Positions 1-5,721 are shown, numbered from the stretch's first letter. The stretch is 5,721 nt of DNA from Candidatus Zixiibacteriota bacterium (GCA_030619345.1 JAUXBO010000176.1:1-5721), one strand, 5' to 3'. The notes: a model not told the origin generated them from the sequence alone. Numbers and translations are program-made.

Positions 1-15
1 ACAGGCTATGCCTGT
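1..15. repeat. Small perfect inverted repeat at left edge
   Basis: ACAGGC-TAT-GCCTGT forms a 6-bp perfect stem with a 3-nt loop. It may be the 3' hairpin of a gene to the left of the window or part of a dispersed palindrome cut by the edge. Only a short TTTGAT follows, so it is a weak terminator at best. The rest of 16-165 shows no convincing gene or promoter. Confidence 0.35.
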
Positions 16-165
16 TTGATACAAGTGTGATATAGATTGCATCTGTCGTTATGCAAAGGGAGGGTGTTCAGTTGATGCACAGGCACGTAAGTGTCTGGAT
101 GACAGGGCAATAATAGTAACTTCGGGTAATCTCCCGCGCGGCACATGGTTTGAGCTAATAGAGTA

Positions 166-171
166 CGGAAG
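166..171 (+). promoter_or_regulatory. Shine-Dalgarno of the receptor gene
   Basis: CGGAAG lies 8 nt before the ATG at 180. It is a partial match to the anti-SD complement and supports that start, which is also directly followed by a good signal peptide. Confidence 0.5.
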
Positions 172-179
172 CCCAAACT

Positions 180-2471
180 ATGTACAAGATATTGACTAAC
201 ATCATCAAACTTACTCTGGCAATTGTCTGTTTTGCCTTACCACTTATTGCGGCGCCAGCCGGGATAGACGGTCTGATTACGGATGCGTCAGGCGAACCGA
301 TCAAAGGAGCAACCGTACGGGCTATCGGACCGGGCAACACCTCGGTCGGAACCATGACCGATGAATCCGGACAATTCGAACTGGCTCTCGACAATTCAGA
401 AGCAACTGGATGCTGGCTCAGAATATCGGCTGTCGGATTTATGAGCATGGAATTGCTTGTAGACCAGTCGAATCCGTTTGAATCATTACAGATTTCTCTT
501 ACCGAACAAGTCATTGAGTTATCCTCGATCTCAATTGCAGCCGATGCCAACCGGCCCGGACTCAGCAGCCAACTCTCGAAACAGAAAATAATCCGACGAT
601 CTAAGCAGTCGCTGCTCCCCACCGATCCAATCAGCGCCATACGGGAAGCCTCGGTGCAGCGAGTCGGCTCAAATCATTCTTCAAAGATAAGGGTGCATGG
701 CACTTCGCCTCGGTTCTACATGAACTCGCTCCCCATCGGCAGCGATCCTAATCATTACGGTGTCTTTTCATTCATCCCGGCTCCCGCTCTGAGTCAAATC
801 GATTTTTATCCGCAGGGAAGTTCGGCCGCCTATGATTTGCCTTCGGTGATTGATCTCAAAACTCCGAACCGTTTCGAGTCGCATGAGTCAGGCGAATTCA
901 ATCTCTCCGTTGTGGAGGCCACCGGCACGGTTTCAGTCGGGAGCGAACGCGCCTTCGTTCTGGGCACACTGCGTAAATCGATCCTGGATAAGCTGATAAA
1001 CAAACTGGACCTTAGCGCCGACCGGGCCACGCTCCCCCCCACAAATTTTCAGGATATTATGGTAACCTCGGGCGTTAAACTTTCTCCAACTTATCGACTT
1101 TTTCTGGATCAGTACCATGTCCGTGATTTTCTTGCTTTCAACACCGAGCGTCTTAGCGACATTAACCAGTTCAACACTTTCCAGCACATGCAGGATAATT
1201 ATGTTGCTGTACGGCTCAATCGGTTGGATGATCACAGTCTGATCAGGGCGTTTGGATCGTTCAAACAGAGCAAGGAGATATACCGTGTCGCTCCACCGCG
1301 CGAACTGGAACCGGGTGATCTCTACATCAATCTAAGTTCCTTGCAACGAGAATTCAAGCTGGGTATTGATGGTGAGTATATGAGTGGTTCTGCGATTCTT
1401 AAAGCGGGCGGCTCTCTCTCCAGCAAACCGGTTAGTCGAATCGATCTTCGACAACAAAACTGGAATTTCCTTCCGCCGGATGCATCGAGTGACAATCCTT
1501 TCATTTATCAAATCGATCTTAACAACCAATATGGTCAGTTCACATCCGACCATGATGAAAAAACATCCGCTCTGTTTGGGAGTGTTGAAAAAGTGCATGG
1601 GCGCATGACGATTGAATCCGGGCTGCGCCTGCAGAACTACTCAGACCTGAAAAACAACCGGGCACCCTTATTTCGACAGCGGTTTGAATACAAATTGTCC
1701 GAGAGCAAAAGCATGGCCCTGTTTTTAGGCAGTTTTGCTGAGAGTCCAATCAATCGCATTCTGGAACCGTACCAAATCCTGATTCTCGATCAACGGGAGC
1801 ATCTAAATCCGATACGAACTACTCTTCTAAATCTCAGCTACCGCCATGATCATGCAAAAGTTAGTCTCTTTGGAAAGAACATCCATAACCGACCGGTACT
1901 GGTCCCAGAGTTTGGAACCGAGTCACACATTGCGGCCTCTTCGTCTGACCGTCTGCGTATTCGATCCGAAGGTTCACTGAAACTGATTGGCGGTGAGATA
2001 AGCTTCGAGACCGAACGCCTGTTTGATTCTGATCTCAAAGCGCACACGTTCTACGGCTACACCCATGCCGTCAAGAACAGCGGCGGGATTGAGGCTGACT
2101 ACGAACTCAACGCCCGGCATCGGCTCTACGGCGAATTGGAATATCCGCTGTCTAATACATTCACGTTGGGTTGCGATGCTTCCGTGCGCTCCGGTCTCCC
2201 CTACACGCGATCTGATCTGCTGCTGGCGGCATCATCCAAAAACTTCTACTCACGTGATTACTTTCAGAGCTATGTCGCAAACGAGAACGATGAACATTTC
2301 CCTCTCAACTACTCGTTAAACCTTCACAGCAAGTTTGACTTTGGGAGAACCGAACTGTTTTTGAACGTAGCCAATATCACTAACCGCGCCAACCCGATCA
2401 TCTCAACCGCGAATGGATTCGTTTATGACGCTGGCGTCATGCCAAGTCTTGGACTGCGGATGAAGTTCTGA
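180..2471 (+). CDS. TonB-dependent receptor-like outer membrane protein with N-terminal CarboxypepD_reg-like domain
   Basis: The 763-residue product looks like an outer-membrane ligand-gated beta-barrel. Residues 1-25 form a Sec signal peptide (K-x-L-T-L-A-I-V-C-F-A-L core, cleavage near LIAAPA). Residues about 28-110 resemble the carboxypeptidase regulatory-like beta-sandwich (GLITDASGEPIKGATVRA, then TMTDESGQFEL and a SAVGFMSMEL strand). Residues about 112-230 resemble a plug domain (PISAIREASVQRV, IRVHGTSPRFYMNSLPI, then FSFIPAPALSQIDFYPQG and YDLPSVIDLKTP). The remainder is rich in alternating and aromatic residues typical of barrel strands and ends in LGLRMKF with a terminal Phe, as expected for BAM-dependent insertion. 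No clear TonB box is visible; the segment at 112-121 (IELSSISIA) sits where one would be. Substrate cannot be inferred: no SusD-like partner or transport gene is adjacent. It ends with an in-frame TGA, showing that TGA is a real stop here. Family assignment is confident, function only general. Confidence 0.85.
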   Translation: MYKILTNIIKLTLAIVCFALPLIAAPAGIDGLITDASGEPIKGATVRAIGPGNTSVGTMTDESGQFELALDNSEATGCWLRISAVGFMSMELLVDQSNPFESLQISLTEQVIELSSISIAADANRPGLSSQLSKQKIIRRSKQSLLPTDPISAIREASVQRVGSNHSSKIRVHGTSPRFYMNSLPIGSDPNHYGVFSFIPAPALSQIDFYPQGSSAAYDLPSVIDLKTPNRFESHESGEFNLSVVEATGTVSVGSERAFVLGTLRKSILDKLINKLDLSADRATLPPTNFQDIMVTSGVKLSPTYRLFLDQYHVRDFLAFNTERLSDINQFNTFQHMQDNYVAVRLNRLDDHSLIRAFGSFKQSKEIYRVAPPRELEPGDLYINLSSLQREFKLGIDGEYMSGSAILKAGGSLSSKPVSRIDLRQQNWNFLPPDASSDNPFIYQIDLNNQYGQFTSDHDEKTSALFGSVEKVHGRMTIESGLRLQNYSDLKNNRAPLFRQRFEYKLSESKSMALFLGSFAESPINRILEPYQILILDQREHLNPIRTTLLNLSYRHDHAKVSLFGKNIHNRPVLVPEFGTESHIAASSSDRLRIRSEGSLKLIGGEISFETERLFDSDLKAHTFYGYTHAVKNSGGIEADYELNARHRLYGELEYPLSNTFTLGCDASVRSGLPYTRSDLLLAASSKNFYSRDYFQSYVANENDEHFPLNYSLNLHSKFDFGRTELFLNVANITNRANPIISTANGFVYDAGVMPSLGLRMKF

Positions 2472-2482
2472 TCTCTTCCATC

Positions 2483-2555
2483 GTAGGTCAGGAGGCCTGC
2501 CCTCCTGACACTCTCCCTAGAAGGTCGAACCGCCTGTCGGTTCGACACACTTGAA
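2483..2555 (+). repeat. Composite hairpin repeat, copy 1 (73 bp)
   Basis: This holds two palindromes in tandem. TCAGGAGG-CCTGC-CCTCCTGA (2488-2508) has an 8-bp stem. GTCGAACCG-CCTGT-CGGTTCGAC (2524-2546) has a 9-bp stem. It is identical to copy 2 at 3448-3520 except for 3 mismatches, all in the tetramer AAGG (2521-2524) versus TGTG. It sits between the convergent receptor and protease genes. No T-run follows either hairpin, so it is a REP-like element rather than a classical terminator, though it could still act at 3' ends. Confidence 0.85.
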
Positions 2556-2611
2556 TGAACTCTGTACACAAATGATCATTCGCAATTGAAGAACCCGATG
2601 GATGGCTTGAC

Positions 2612-3400
2612 CTATTTTCTCAGTTTCTTTGATACATTAGCCAAGAGGTCCTTGATCTCAAGCAGGGGTGTGGCATCGCATGCCAGGCCAAAGTTATAAG
2701 TTTGATATATCGGTATGGGGATTTTCTCTCCAGCTATTTCCACCATTTTCTCATCAACTTTCTCGGAAGAGGATTTCTGTTTGAATATGAATCCAACACA
2801 TGCGATTCCATTGTTTGTCGCAATTAGCAAGGGAGCGCCGCTTATCCCCTGCATTGCCGGAAAATTCAATAAGTATGTTCTTTTTACCCCTTGTATGTCG
2901 GTCGTATCTACGATGTTAGAGATGTATCCCTTGAAATAGAACTGGTCGATCTCAAGGACTTTCGTATCTACCGGATAATTTGAAAAGACCCTTGAGTTTG
3001 GGTACCCAACAGTAAAAACGTCCATTCCAATATGCAATGACGCGTATGTAATCGGAATTGGTGAAAGTTCTTCTTTATGCTCTTCATATAACTTTGGCTC
3101 CAGAAGAAAAAAGGTAATGTCTGTTTTCTGGTGTTCAACGACTGCTCCGGATAGTTTCAGTATGGGCCTTGCTCCAAATCGAGTGGCTATACATGGTTTC
3201 GATTCGCTGTTTTCAAATCCTCCAAGGACATGTTTTGCTGAGATTAGGACCGGATATCCTTCGATAATTGCTAAAAACCCAGTTCCCAAAAAGACAGGGT
3301 TCTTTGGTAAGTCCTGTGCATCAAATTCACAACCTATTATTGGGAAGATGGATTTACCCCAATTAAACTCAATTTGACCGTTACGAATCTTCGATTCCAT
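2612..3400 (-). CDS. Trypsin-like serine peptidase, cytosolic
   Basis: The 262-residue protein has a chymotrypsin-fold catalytic triad in the right order and spacing: His57 in LISAKHVL, preceded by the GTGF strand at 39-42; Asp94 in QKTDITFFLL; and Ser187 in QGISGAPLL, where the family motif is GxSGxP. It should therefore cleave peptide bonds, though substrate and trigger are unknown. There is no signal peptide or membrane segment, no PDZ domain and no N-terminal regulator, so it is a free-standing cytosolic protease domain unlike periplasmic DegP/HtrA. The ATG at 3400 is preferred over the one at 3436 because an AAAAGGAG Shine-Dalgarno lies 9 nt upstream of it, while 3436 has none. The gene is visibly more AT-rich than its neighbours: hand-counted 60-base lines give about 30, 40 and 43% GC against about 48-63% in the receptor and DUF3179 genes, hinting at separate acquisition. 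Direct 73-bp repeats flank it. Confidence 0.8.
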   Translation of the reverse strand: MESKIRNGQIEFNWGKSIFPIIGCEFDAQDLPKNPVFLGTGFLAIIEGYPVLISAKHVLGGFENSESKPCIATRFGARPILKLSGAVVEHQKTDITFFLLEPKLYEEHKEELSPIPITYASLHIGMDVFTVGYPNSRVFSNYPVDTKVLEIDQFYFKGYISNIVDTTDIQGVKRTYLLNFPAMQGISGAPLLIATNNGIACVGFIFKQKSSSEKVDEKMVEIAGEKIPIPIYQTYNFGLACDATPLLEIKDLLANVSKKLRK

Positions 3401-3409
3401 TTTACTAAA

Positions 3410-3417
3410 CTCCTTTT
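3410..3417 (-). promoter_or_regulatory. Shine-Dalgarno deciding the protease start
   Basis: On the minus strand AAAAGGAG is followed by a 9-nt spacer and the ATG at 3400. It makes the internal ATG the likely start and removes 12 residues from the longest reading frame. Confidence 0.7.
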
Positions 3418-3447
3418 GTAATCGACTGTGATTCATCGCTATAGGCA

Positions 3448-3520
3448 GTAGGTCAGGAGGCCTGCCCTCCTGACACTCTCCCTAGTGTGTCGAACCGCCT
3501 GTCGGTTCGACACACTTGAA
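3448..3520 (+). repeat. Composite hairpin repeat, copy 2 (73 bp)
   Basis: Direct repeat of 2483-2555, with 70 of 73 positions identical. The first hairpin (3453-3473) is unchanged. In the second, TGTG replaces AAGG, so the stem extends to a perfect 12 bp (3486-3497 with 3503-3514, loop CCTGT). It lies upstream of the protease start, so the protease is bracketed by the two copies. Confidence 0.85.
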
Positions 3521-3539
3521 AAAACCGCGTAGTACAAAT

Positions 3540-3561
3540 GTCGAACGGCAGGCCGTTCGAC
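3540..3561. repeat. Hairpin repeat unit 3
   Basis: GTCGAACGG-CAGG-CCGTTCGAC is a perfect 9-bp stem with a 4-nt loop, followed by CTAC. Read on the minus strand it is GTAGGTC...CCTG...GACA, the same frame of conserved flanks and loop as the other units but with different stem bases. Confidence 0.8.
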
Positions 3562-3582
3562 CTACAATACTCTTGATACAGT

Positions 3583-3605
3583 GTCGAAACCGCAGGGGTT
3601 TCGAC
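3583..3605. repeat. Hairpin repeat unit 4
   Basis: GTCGAAACC-GCAGG-GGTTTCGAC is a perfect 9-bp stem with a 5-nt loop, followed by CTAC. It is oriented like unit 3, opposite to the units in the 73-bp repeats. It belongs to the same family: loop CCTG or CAGG, flank GTAGGTC on one side and GACA on the other. Confidence 0.8.
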
Positions 3606-3640
3606 CTACAAAATCTATCATGAGGCAGGCGGAAGGAATC

Positions 3641-3686
3641 GTCAGGACCCCTTCGACAAGCTCAGGACAGGCTCCAGGATCCTGAC
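3641..3686. repeat. Long-loop inverted repeat downstream of the DUF3179 gene
   Basis: GTCAGGA (3641-3647) pairs with TCCTGAC (3680-3686); allowing G-T pairs, the minus-strand stem grows to about 10-11 bp. The internal part contains CCTTCGACAAGCTCAGGA, a string I recognise from memory as a common dispersed motif in environmental bacterial genomes. It lies 14 bp past the stop codon of the minus-strand gene at 3700 and may mark its mRNA 3' end. There is no U-run. Confidence 0.6.
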
Positions 3687-3699
3687 AAATGCAATATGG

Positions 3700-4734
3700 T
3701 TACTTCATCAACTTTGTGTCAGGGAAAAAGCTGACCCACGCAAACCAGTAAGCGGTCGTGAAAGGCAGCGATTCCAAATTATCGCCTTCGCCCGAGACGA
3801 TTACTCCCGTCACCGGATCAAACGCAACATCCGTTTTCTTAACTATTATCCGACCGTCCTTAAACTTCAACTTCTTGCGCATATCAGAAGGGAGTGAGCC
3901 AAGCGAGAAAGCGGAGATGCTCCCCGTGCTATCATTATGAGTAACAACAATCGGCGGCTCAAATTTATCAACCACGACCATCCCTTTGCGTCTCAGGAGT
4001 TTCATGGCCAGTGCCGCCTGCTGGTTATCGATACGGATTCCAACCACCTTATCTTTGCCGCGCAGTCGCCGGTACTTATCGACACGTCCAAAAATCCCCA
4101 GTTTGGTGAGGTCGGCAAAATAGCTGGCGTAGTTGCTGTTTGGCAGTCCCTTGGTTCCTTTAGCGAGTAACAGGCCATTTGGAAAACGACTACTGAATTC
4201 AGTGAACGTCATCTGTTGCGAAGGATACAGCTCAAGCTTTGAGCCTTCTTTGTCTCCCATGATAGCTTTGCCGGATATCTGTGACCAGAGCGTTTTCGAT
4301 TCCAGGTCCTGCATCACCAGGGCGTCCTGCCAGAGAGAGCCCGAAGCTTGAAAAGTGTGACGAGTCGAATCAACTATGGCGGCATACACGATGCCGGTAA
4401 AGCAAAGCGGTCACCAGGTAACTGTAATGGCCTCGCCATTTATATAATCATTAACAATCTCATGATGGTCCAGATGCCAGGTCGAATACCCTTTTACCTC
4501 TTCACCGTTACGTACGACCATCAGCGGTTCATCGTCGTAGTACACTTTTCTCGCCTCATCAACACTGACAAACTCAGGATCAAGTATCGCCGGTATTTCG
4601 CCCGGCTTGAGCAGAGTATACATCGTGTGACCAAGCACTTTGGTCTCTTTTGGTTTTTCACGTTGGGCGACGACGGTAACACTCAGAGCAGCAAGCAAAA
4701 GCGCTGATAAAAAAGAATGTCTCCGGACGTGCAT
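3700..4734 (-). CDS. Candidate selenoprotein: exported DUF3179-family protein with in-frame TGA (Sec108) in a UPLC motif
   Basis: One 344-residue product is encoded if the TGA at 4413-4411 is read as an amino acid. Residues 1-23 are a signal peptide (RRHSF, then a hydrophobic stretch to about 22, cleavage near VVA-Q), so the protein acts outside the cytoplasm. The rest follows the DUF3179 family: ILDPEFVSVDEA (50-61), EPLMVV (69-74), WHLDHHEIVND (86-96), INGEAITVTW (98-107), then U108-P-L-C111-FTGIVYAA, SGSLW (131-135), LWSQISGKAIMG (149-160), and C-terminal YWFAW. In relatives the U position is Cys of a conserved CPLC motif (from memory). Cys111 is the sole cysteine. Both halves are in one frame with no other disruption. 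An AAGGA Shine-Dalgarno 8 nt upstream fixes the ATG at 4734 rather than the in-frame one at 4791. A SECIS-like hairpin follows the TGA. The biochemical function of DUF3179 is unknown; a UxxC pair suggests redox chemistry. The alternative is a pseudogene with a Cys-to-stop nonsense change. Confidence 0.8.
4380..4396 (-). promoter_or_regulatory. Candidate bacterial SECIS hairpin
   Basis: On the mRNA sense (minus) strand CGGCAU-CGUGU-AUGCCG forms a perfect 6-bp stem and 5-nt loop. The stem begins at nt 15 after the UGA and the loop G is at nt 22. As I recall the bacterial SECIS model, it wants a G in the first two loop positions, about 16-37 nt from the UGA; this loop starts C-G and fits. A looser lower helix can extend down (nt 5-12 with nt 34-41, with G-U and U-U pairs), putting the UGA just below the base. 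It would recruit SelB with Sec-tRNA. The hairpin overlaps codons for GIVYAA, so coding constraint also shapes it. Confidence 0.65.
4411..4413 (-). other. In-frame TGA, proposed selenocysteine codon
   Basis: Minus-strand codons read ACC TGG TGA CCG CTT TGC, i.e. T-W-U-P-L-C. The TGA replaces the first Cys codon of the family motif, one base away from TGC or TGT. The frame is open on both sides, for 107 codons before and 236 after. Confidence 0.75.
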
Positions 4735-4742
4735 AATTATGT

Positions 4743-4748
4743 TCCTTA
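4743..4748 (-). promoter_or_regulatory. Shine-Dalgarno deciding the DUF3179 start
   Basis: Minus-strand TAAGGA is followed by 8 nt and the ATG at 4734. The resulting N-terminus begins immediately with a compact signal peptide, whereas starting at 4791 would put 19 polar residues in front of it. No clear -35/-10 pair was found in the 76-bp leader 4735-4810. Confidence 0.7.
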
Positions 4749-4810
4749 CGTTTGGATAACTTATCTTGTTAAACGAAAAGCTATGTCCCAATGTTCCAAT
4801 TGTCAGTTAT

Positions 4811-5217
4811 TCAAGCAAGATCAAATTCAAACGAATGAATGACTATTCCATTAACCTGGATTGCAATCGAGTGCTTACCCGGATAATGCTTGCGGGTGCT
4901 GTTGTTGGCAAAGGTGTGCTTGAGTCTGAGCGATTCAGATGCTCCTGCGTCTATTGACCGTTCCGACAGCTTGAACACTTTTGGCGACTGCTTATCCATC
5001 TTGGTCAAATAACCAATTTGATAGTCAATAGCCAGTCTCGGATACGCTCTTTCAACTCCAGTTTCAAAAATTCTGGAGTTGCAGTAAACTTAATAAAAAC
5101 AACTCGGTCGAACTTGGAGTAAGCTCGACCGAGTTTTTCAGCCATGTCGGTCAGAGACTCGCGGTTGATGTGATTCTTCCACAGCGCGAGATCCTGATTT
5201 CTCTTTTGAGCCGGCAT
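4811..5217 (-). pseudogene. DNA alkylation repair protein (AlkC/COG4335-like) with the middle deleted and frame shifted
   Basis: Two pieces of one family member lie end to end. The N-terminal piece (5217 to about 5040) reads MPAQKRNQDLALWKNHINRE, then AEKLGRAYSKFD and LELKERIR, the usual first helices of HEAT-repeat alkylation repair proteins. At about 5030-5040 it runs out of frame to a TGA after ILLTIKL-type nonsense (DWLLTIKLVI). In another frame the C-terminal piece starts at LAIDYQIGYLTKMDKQ and continues with SPKVFKL, then LKHTFANNSTRKHYPGKHSI and QVNGIVIHSFEF, the family's beta-sandwich tail ending at a TGA at 4811. Full-length members are about 360-370 residues (from memory), so roughly 230 residues including most HEAT repeats are gone. 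The intact gene would bind damaged DNA and remove alkylated bases; this remnant cannot. It begins 3 bp after the pepF stop, implying former co-transcription. An assembly collapse is the main alternative to true deletion. Confidence 0.75.
5101..5138. terminator. Terminator-like hairpin inside the alkC remnant
   Basis: AACTCGGTCGA (5101-5111) and TCGACCGAGTT (5125-5135) form a perfect 11-bp stem with a 13-nt loop. On the plus strand it runs straight into TTTTT (5134-5138). On the minus strand it is followed by GTTTTTATT. It therefore resembles a bidirectional Rho-independent terminator. On the minus strand it sits about 80 bp past the pepF stop. It lies within codons that still match the family (KLGRAYSKFDRVV), so chance is possible. 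Confidence 0.4.
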
Positions 5218-5220
5218 CCC

Positions 5221-5721
5221 CTAAAGCGAGTTAGCCAGCTTGACAAATTCATCGATGTCCGACAGCGAGCGAGCAACGGCGTTATTCCAGAACTCTTCCT
5301 TGGTCAGGTCGACACCAAGATGCTTCTTCGCGACATCTTCGGTAGTCATGCTTCCTGTGTCGGCCAGCAGCGCTCGATAACTATCGGCAAATGCCGCACC
5401 TTCCTTTTTTGCGCGATCATAGACACCACCGGAAAAGAGATAGCCGAAAGCATACGGGAAATTGTAGAAAGCCGCGCCGGTGATATAGAAATGAAGTTTG
5501 GAGCACCAGAACAACGGGTGATAACCGGTCTCATCGAGCAGTGACCCGAACGCCTTTTTTTGCGCGTCGATCATCATCTCCCGCAGTTGTTTGGCTCCTA
5601 CAACTCCTTCTTTGCGCGCATTATAGAAAGAACTTTCAAAAATATACCTGCTGTGTATGTCACAGAACATCACGTAGGCAGATTGTATCTTCTGTTCCAG
5701 CAGCATCAGCTTTTCCTGTGG
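5221..5721 (-). CDS. pepF: Oligoendopeptidase F / M3-family zinc metallopeptidase, C-terminal part
   Basis: The reading frame is open to the right edge, so 166 C-terminal residues are visible of a family usually near 600. Recognisable M3 features are FYNARKEG, QLREMMIDAQKKAFGSLL, GYHPLFWCSKLHFYITGAAF followed by YNFPYAFGYLFSGG, then LLADTGSMTTEDVAKKHLGV and LTKEEFW. The His and Tyr residues of the HFYITGAAFYNFPYAFGYL segment correspond to the family's substrate-binding region. The zinc-binding HExxH helix lies upstream, outside the window, so activity cannot be judged. Members are cytosolic and trim short peptides. The frame ends in a TAG three bases before the start of the alkC remnant. The gene symbol follows family naming; subfamily is not certain. 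Confidence 0.85.
   Translation of the reverse strand, partial: PQEKLMLLEQKIQSAYVMFCDIHSRYIFESSFYNARKEGVVGAKQLREMMIDAQKKAFGSLLDETGYHPLFWCSKLHFYITGAAFYNFPYAFGYLFSGGVYDRAKKEGAAFADSYRALLADTGSMTTEDVAKKHLGVDLTKEEFWNNAVARSLSDIDEFVKLANSL

Noticed and set aside
16..44. TTGATA as a -35 box for the receptor promoter
   Set aside because: At 17-bp spacing the -10 would be GCATCT, a poor match; TATAGA occurs only 9 bp away, too close.
51..113. 20-codon ORF upstream of the receptor gene
   Set aside because: No Shine-Dalgarno or recognisable leader-peptide signal; expected by chance.
155..640. 161-residue minus-strand ORF
   Set aside because: Antisense shadow of the signal peptide, regulatory-like and plug domains of the receptor gene; no RBS or family resemblance.
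1034..1040. C7 homopolymer as a phase-variation tract in the receptor gene
   Set aside because: Frame is intact through it, it encodes L-P-P, and a single short tract is not enough evidence.
3448..3605. CRISPR-like array
   Set aside because: The repeated units are palindromes with different arms, alternate in orientation and lack uniform spacers.
3700..4389. Independent 229-residue gene starting at GTG 4389
   Set aside because: No Shine-Dalgarno precedes it, it starts mid-motif of DUF3179, and the same frame continues upstream through PLCFTGI to the TGA and beyond.
4411..4413. TGA reassigned to Trp or Gly genome-wide
   Set aside because: The receptor gene ends on TGA right after a typical barrel C-terminal Phe, and the alkC remnant's C-terminus also ends on TGA at the expected place.
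4380..4420. Frameshift as the cause of the split DUF3179 gene
   Set aside because: 4413 and 4389 are in the same frame (24 nt apart); the halves join without any indel, only the TGA intervenes.
4348..4707. 119-residue plus-strand ORF
   Set aside because: Antisense shadow of the DUF3179 gene, whose own protein matches a known family.

Overview
The window looks like a stretch of chromosome from an uncultured-type Gram-negative bacterium. Evidence is an outer-membrane TonB-dependent-type receptor with an N-terminal carboxypeptidase-regulatory-like domain, exported periplasmic-type proteins, and intergenic regions packed with hairpin repeats. That combination would suit the FCB side of the tree or a candidate phylum such as Zixibacteria, but this placement is a low-confidence inference. 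UGA is used as an ordinary stop by the receptor gene, so the standard bacterial code applies.

Layout: 1-179 is a gene-poor leader. 180-2471 (+) encodes the receptor-like outer-membrane protein. 2472-2611 and 3401-3699 are intergenic and hold hairpin repeats, including a 73-bp composite repeat present once on each side of a lone, cytosolic, trypsin-fold protease gene (2612-3400, -). 3700-4734 (-) is one exported DUF3179-family gene interrupted by an in-frame TGA. 4811-5217 (-) is the remnant of a DNA-alkylation-repair (AlkC/COG4335-like) gene that has lost its middle. 5221 to the right edge (-) is the C-terminal part of an M3-family oligoendopeptidase F.

The main discovery is the DUF3179 gene. 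The TGA sits at the first Cys position of the family's conserved CPLC motif, giving U-P-L-C (Sec108, Cys111). The remaining Cys111 is the only cysteine in the whole 344-residue product. Both halves stay in the same frame and align to the family. A perfect 6-bp stem with a 5-nt CGUGU loop begins 15 nt after the UGA, which is where a bacterial SECIS element should lie. I read this as a candidate exported selenoprotein with a UxxC redox-type motif. I do not recall DUF3179 as an established selenoprotein family. Gene callers would split it into two fragments.

The minus-strand genes (pepF, alkC remnant, DUF3179) are collinear. pepF and the alkC remnant are only 3 bp apart and were probably co-transcribed, whereas the DUF3179 gene has its own 76-bp leader and a good Shine-Dalgarno. 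No functional link between the receptor, the protease and the other genes is evident.
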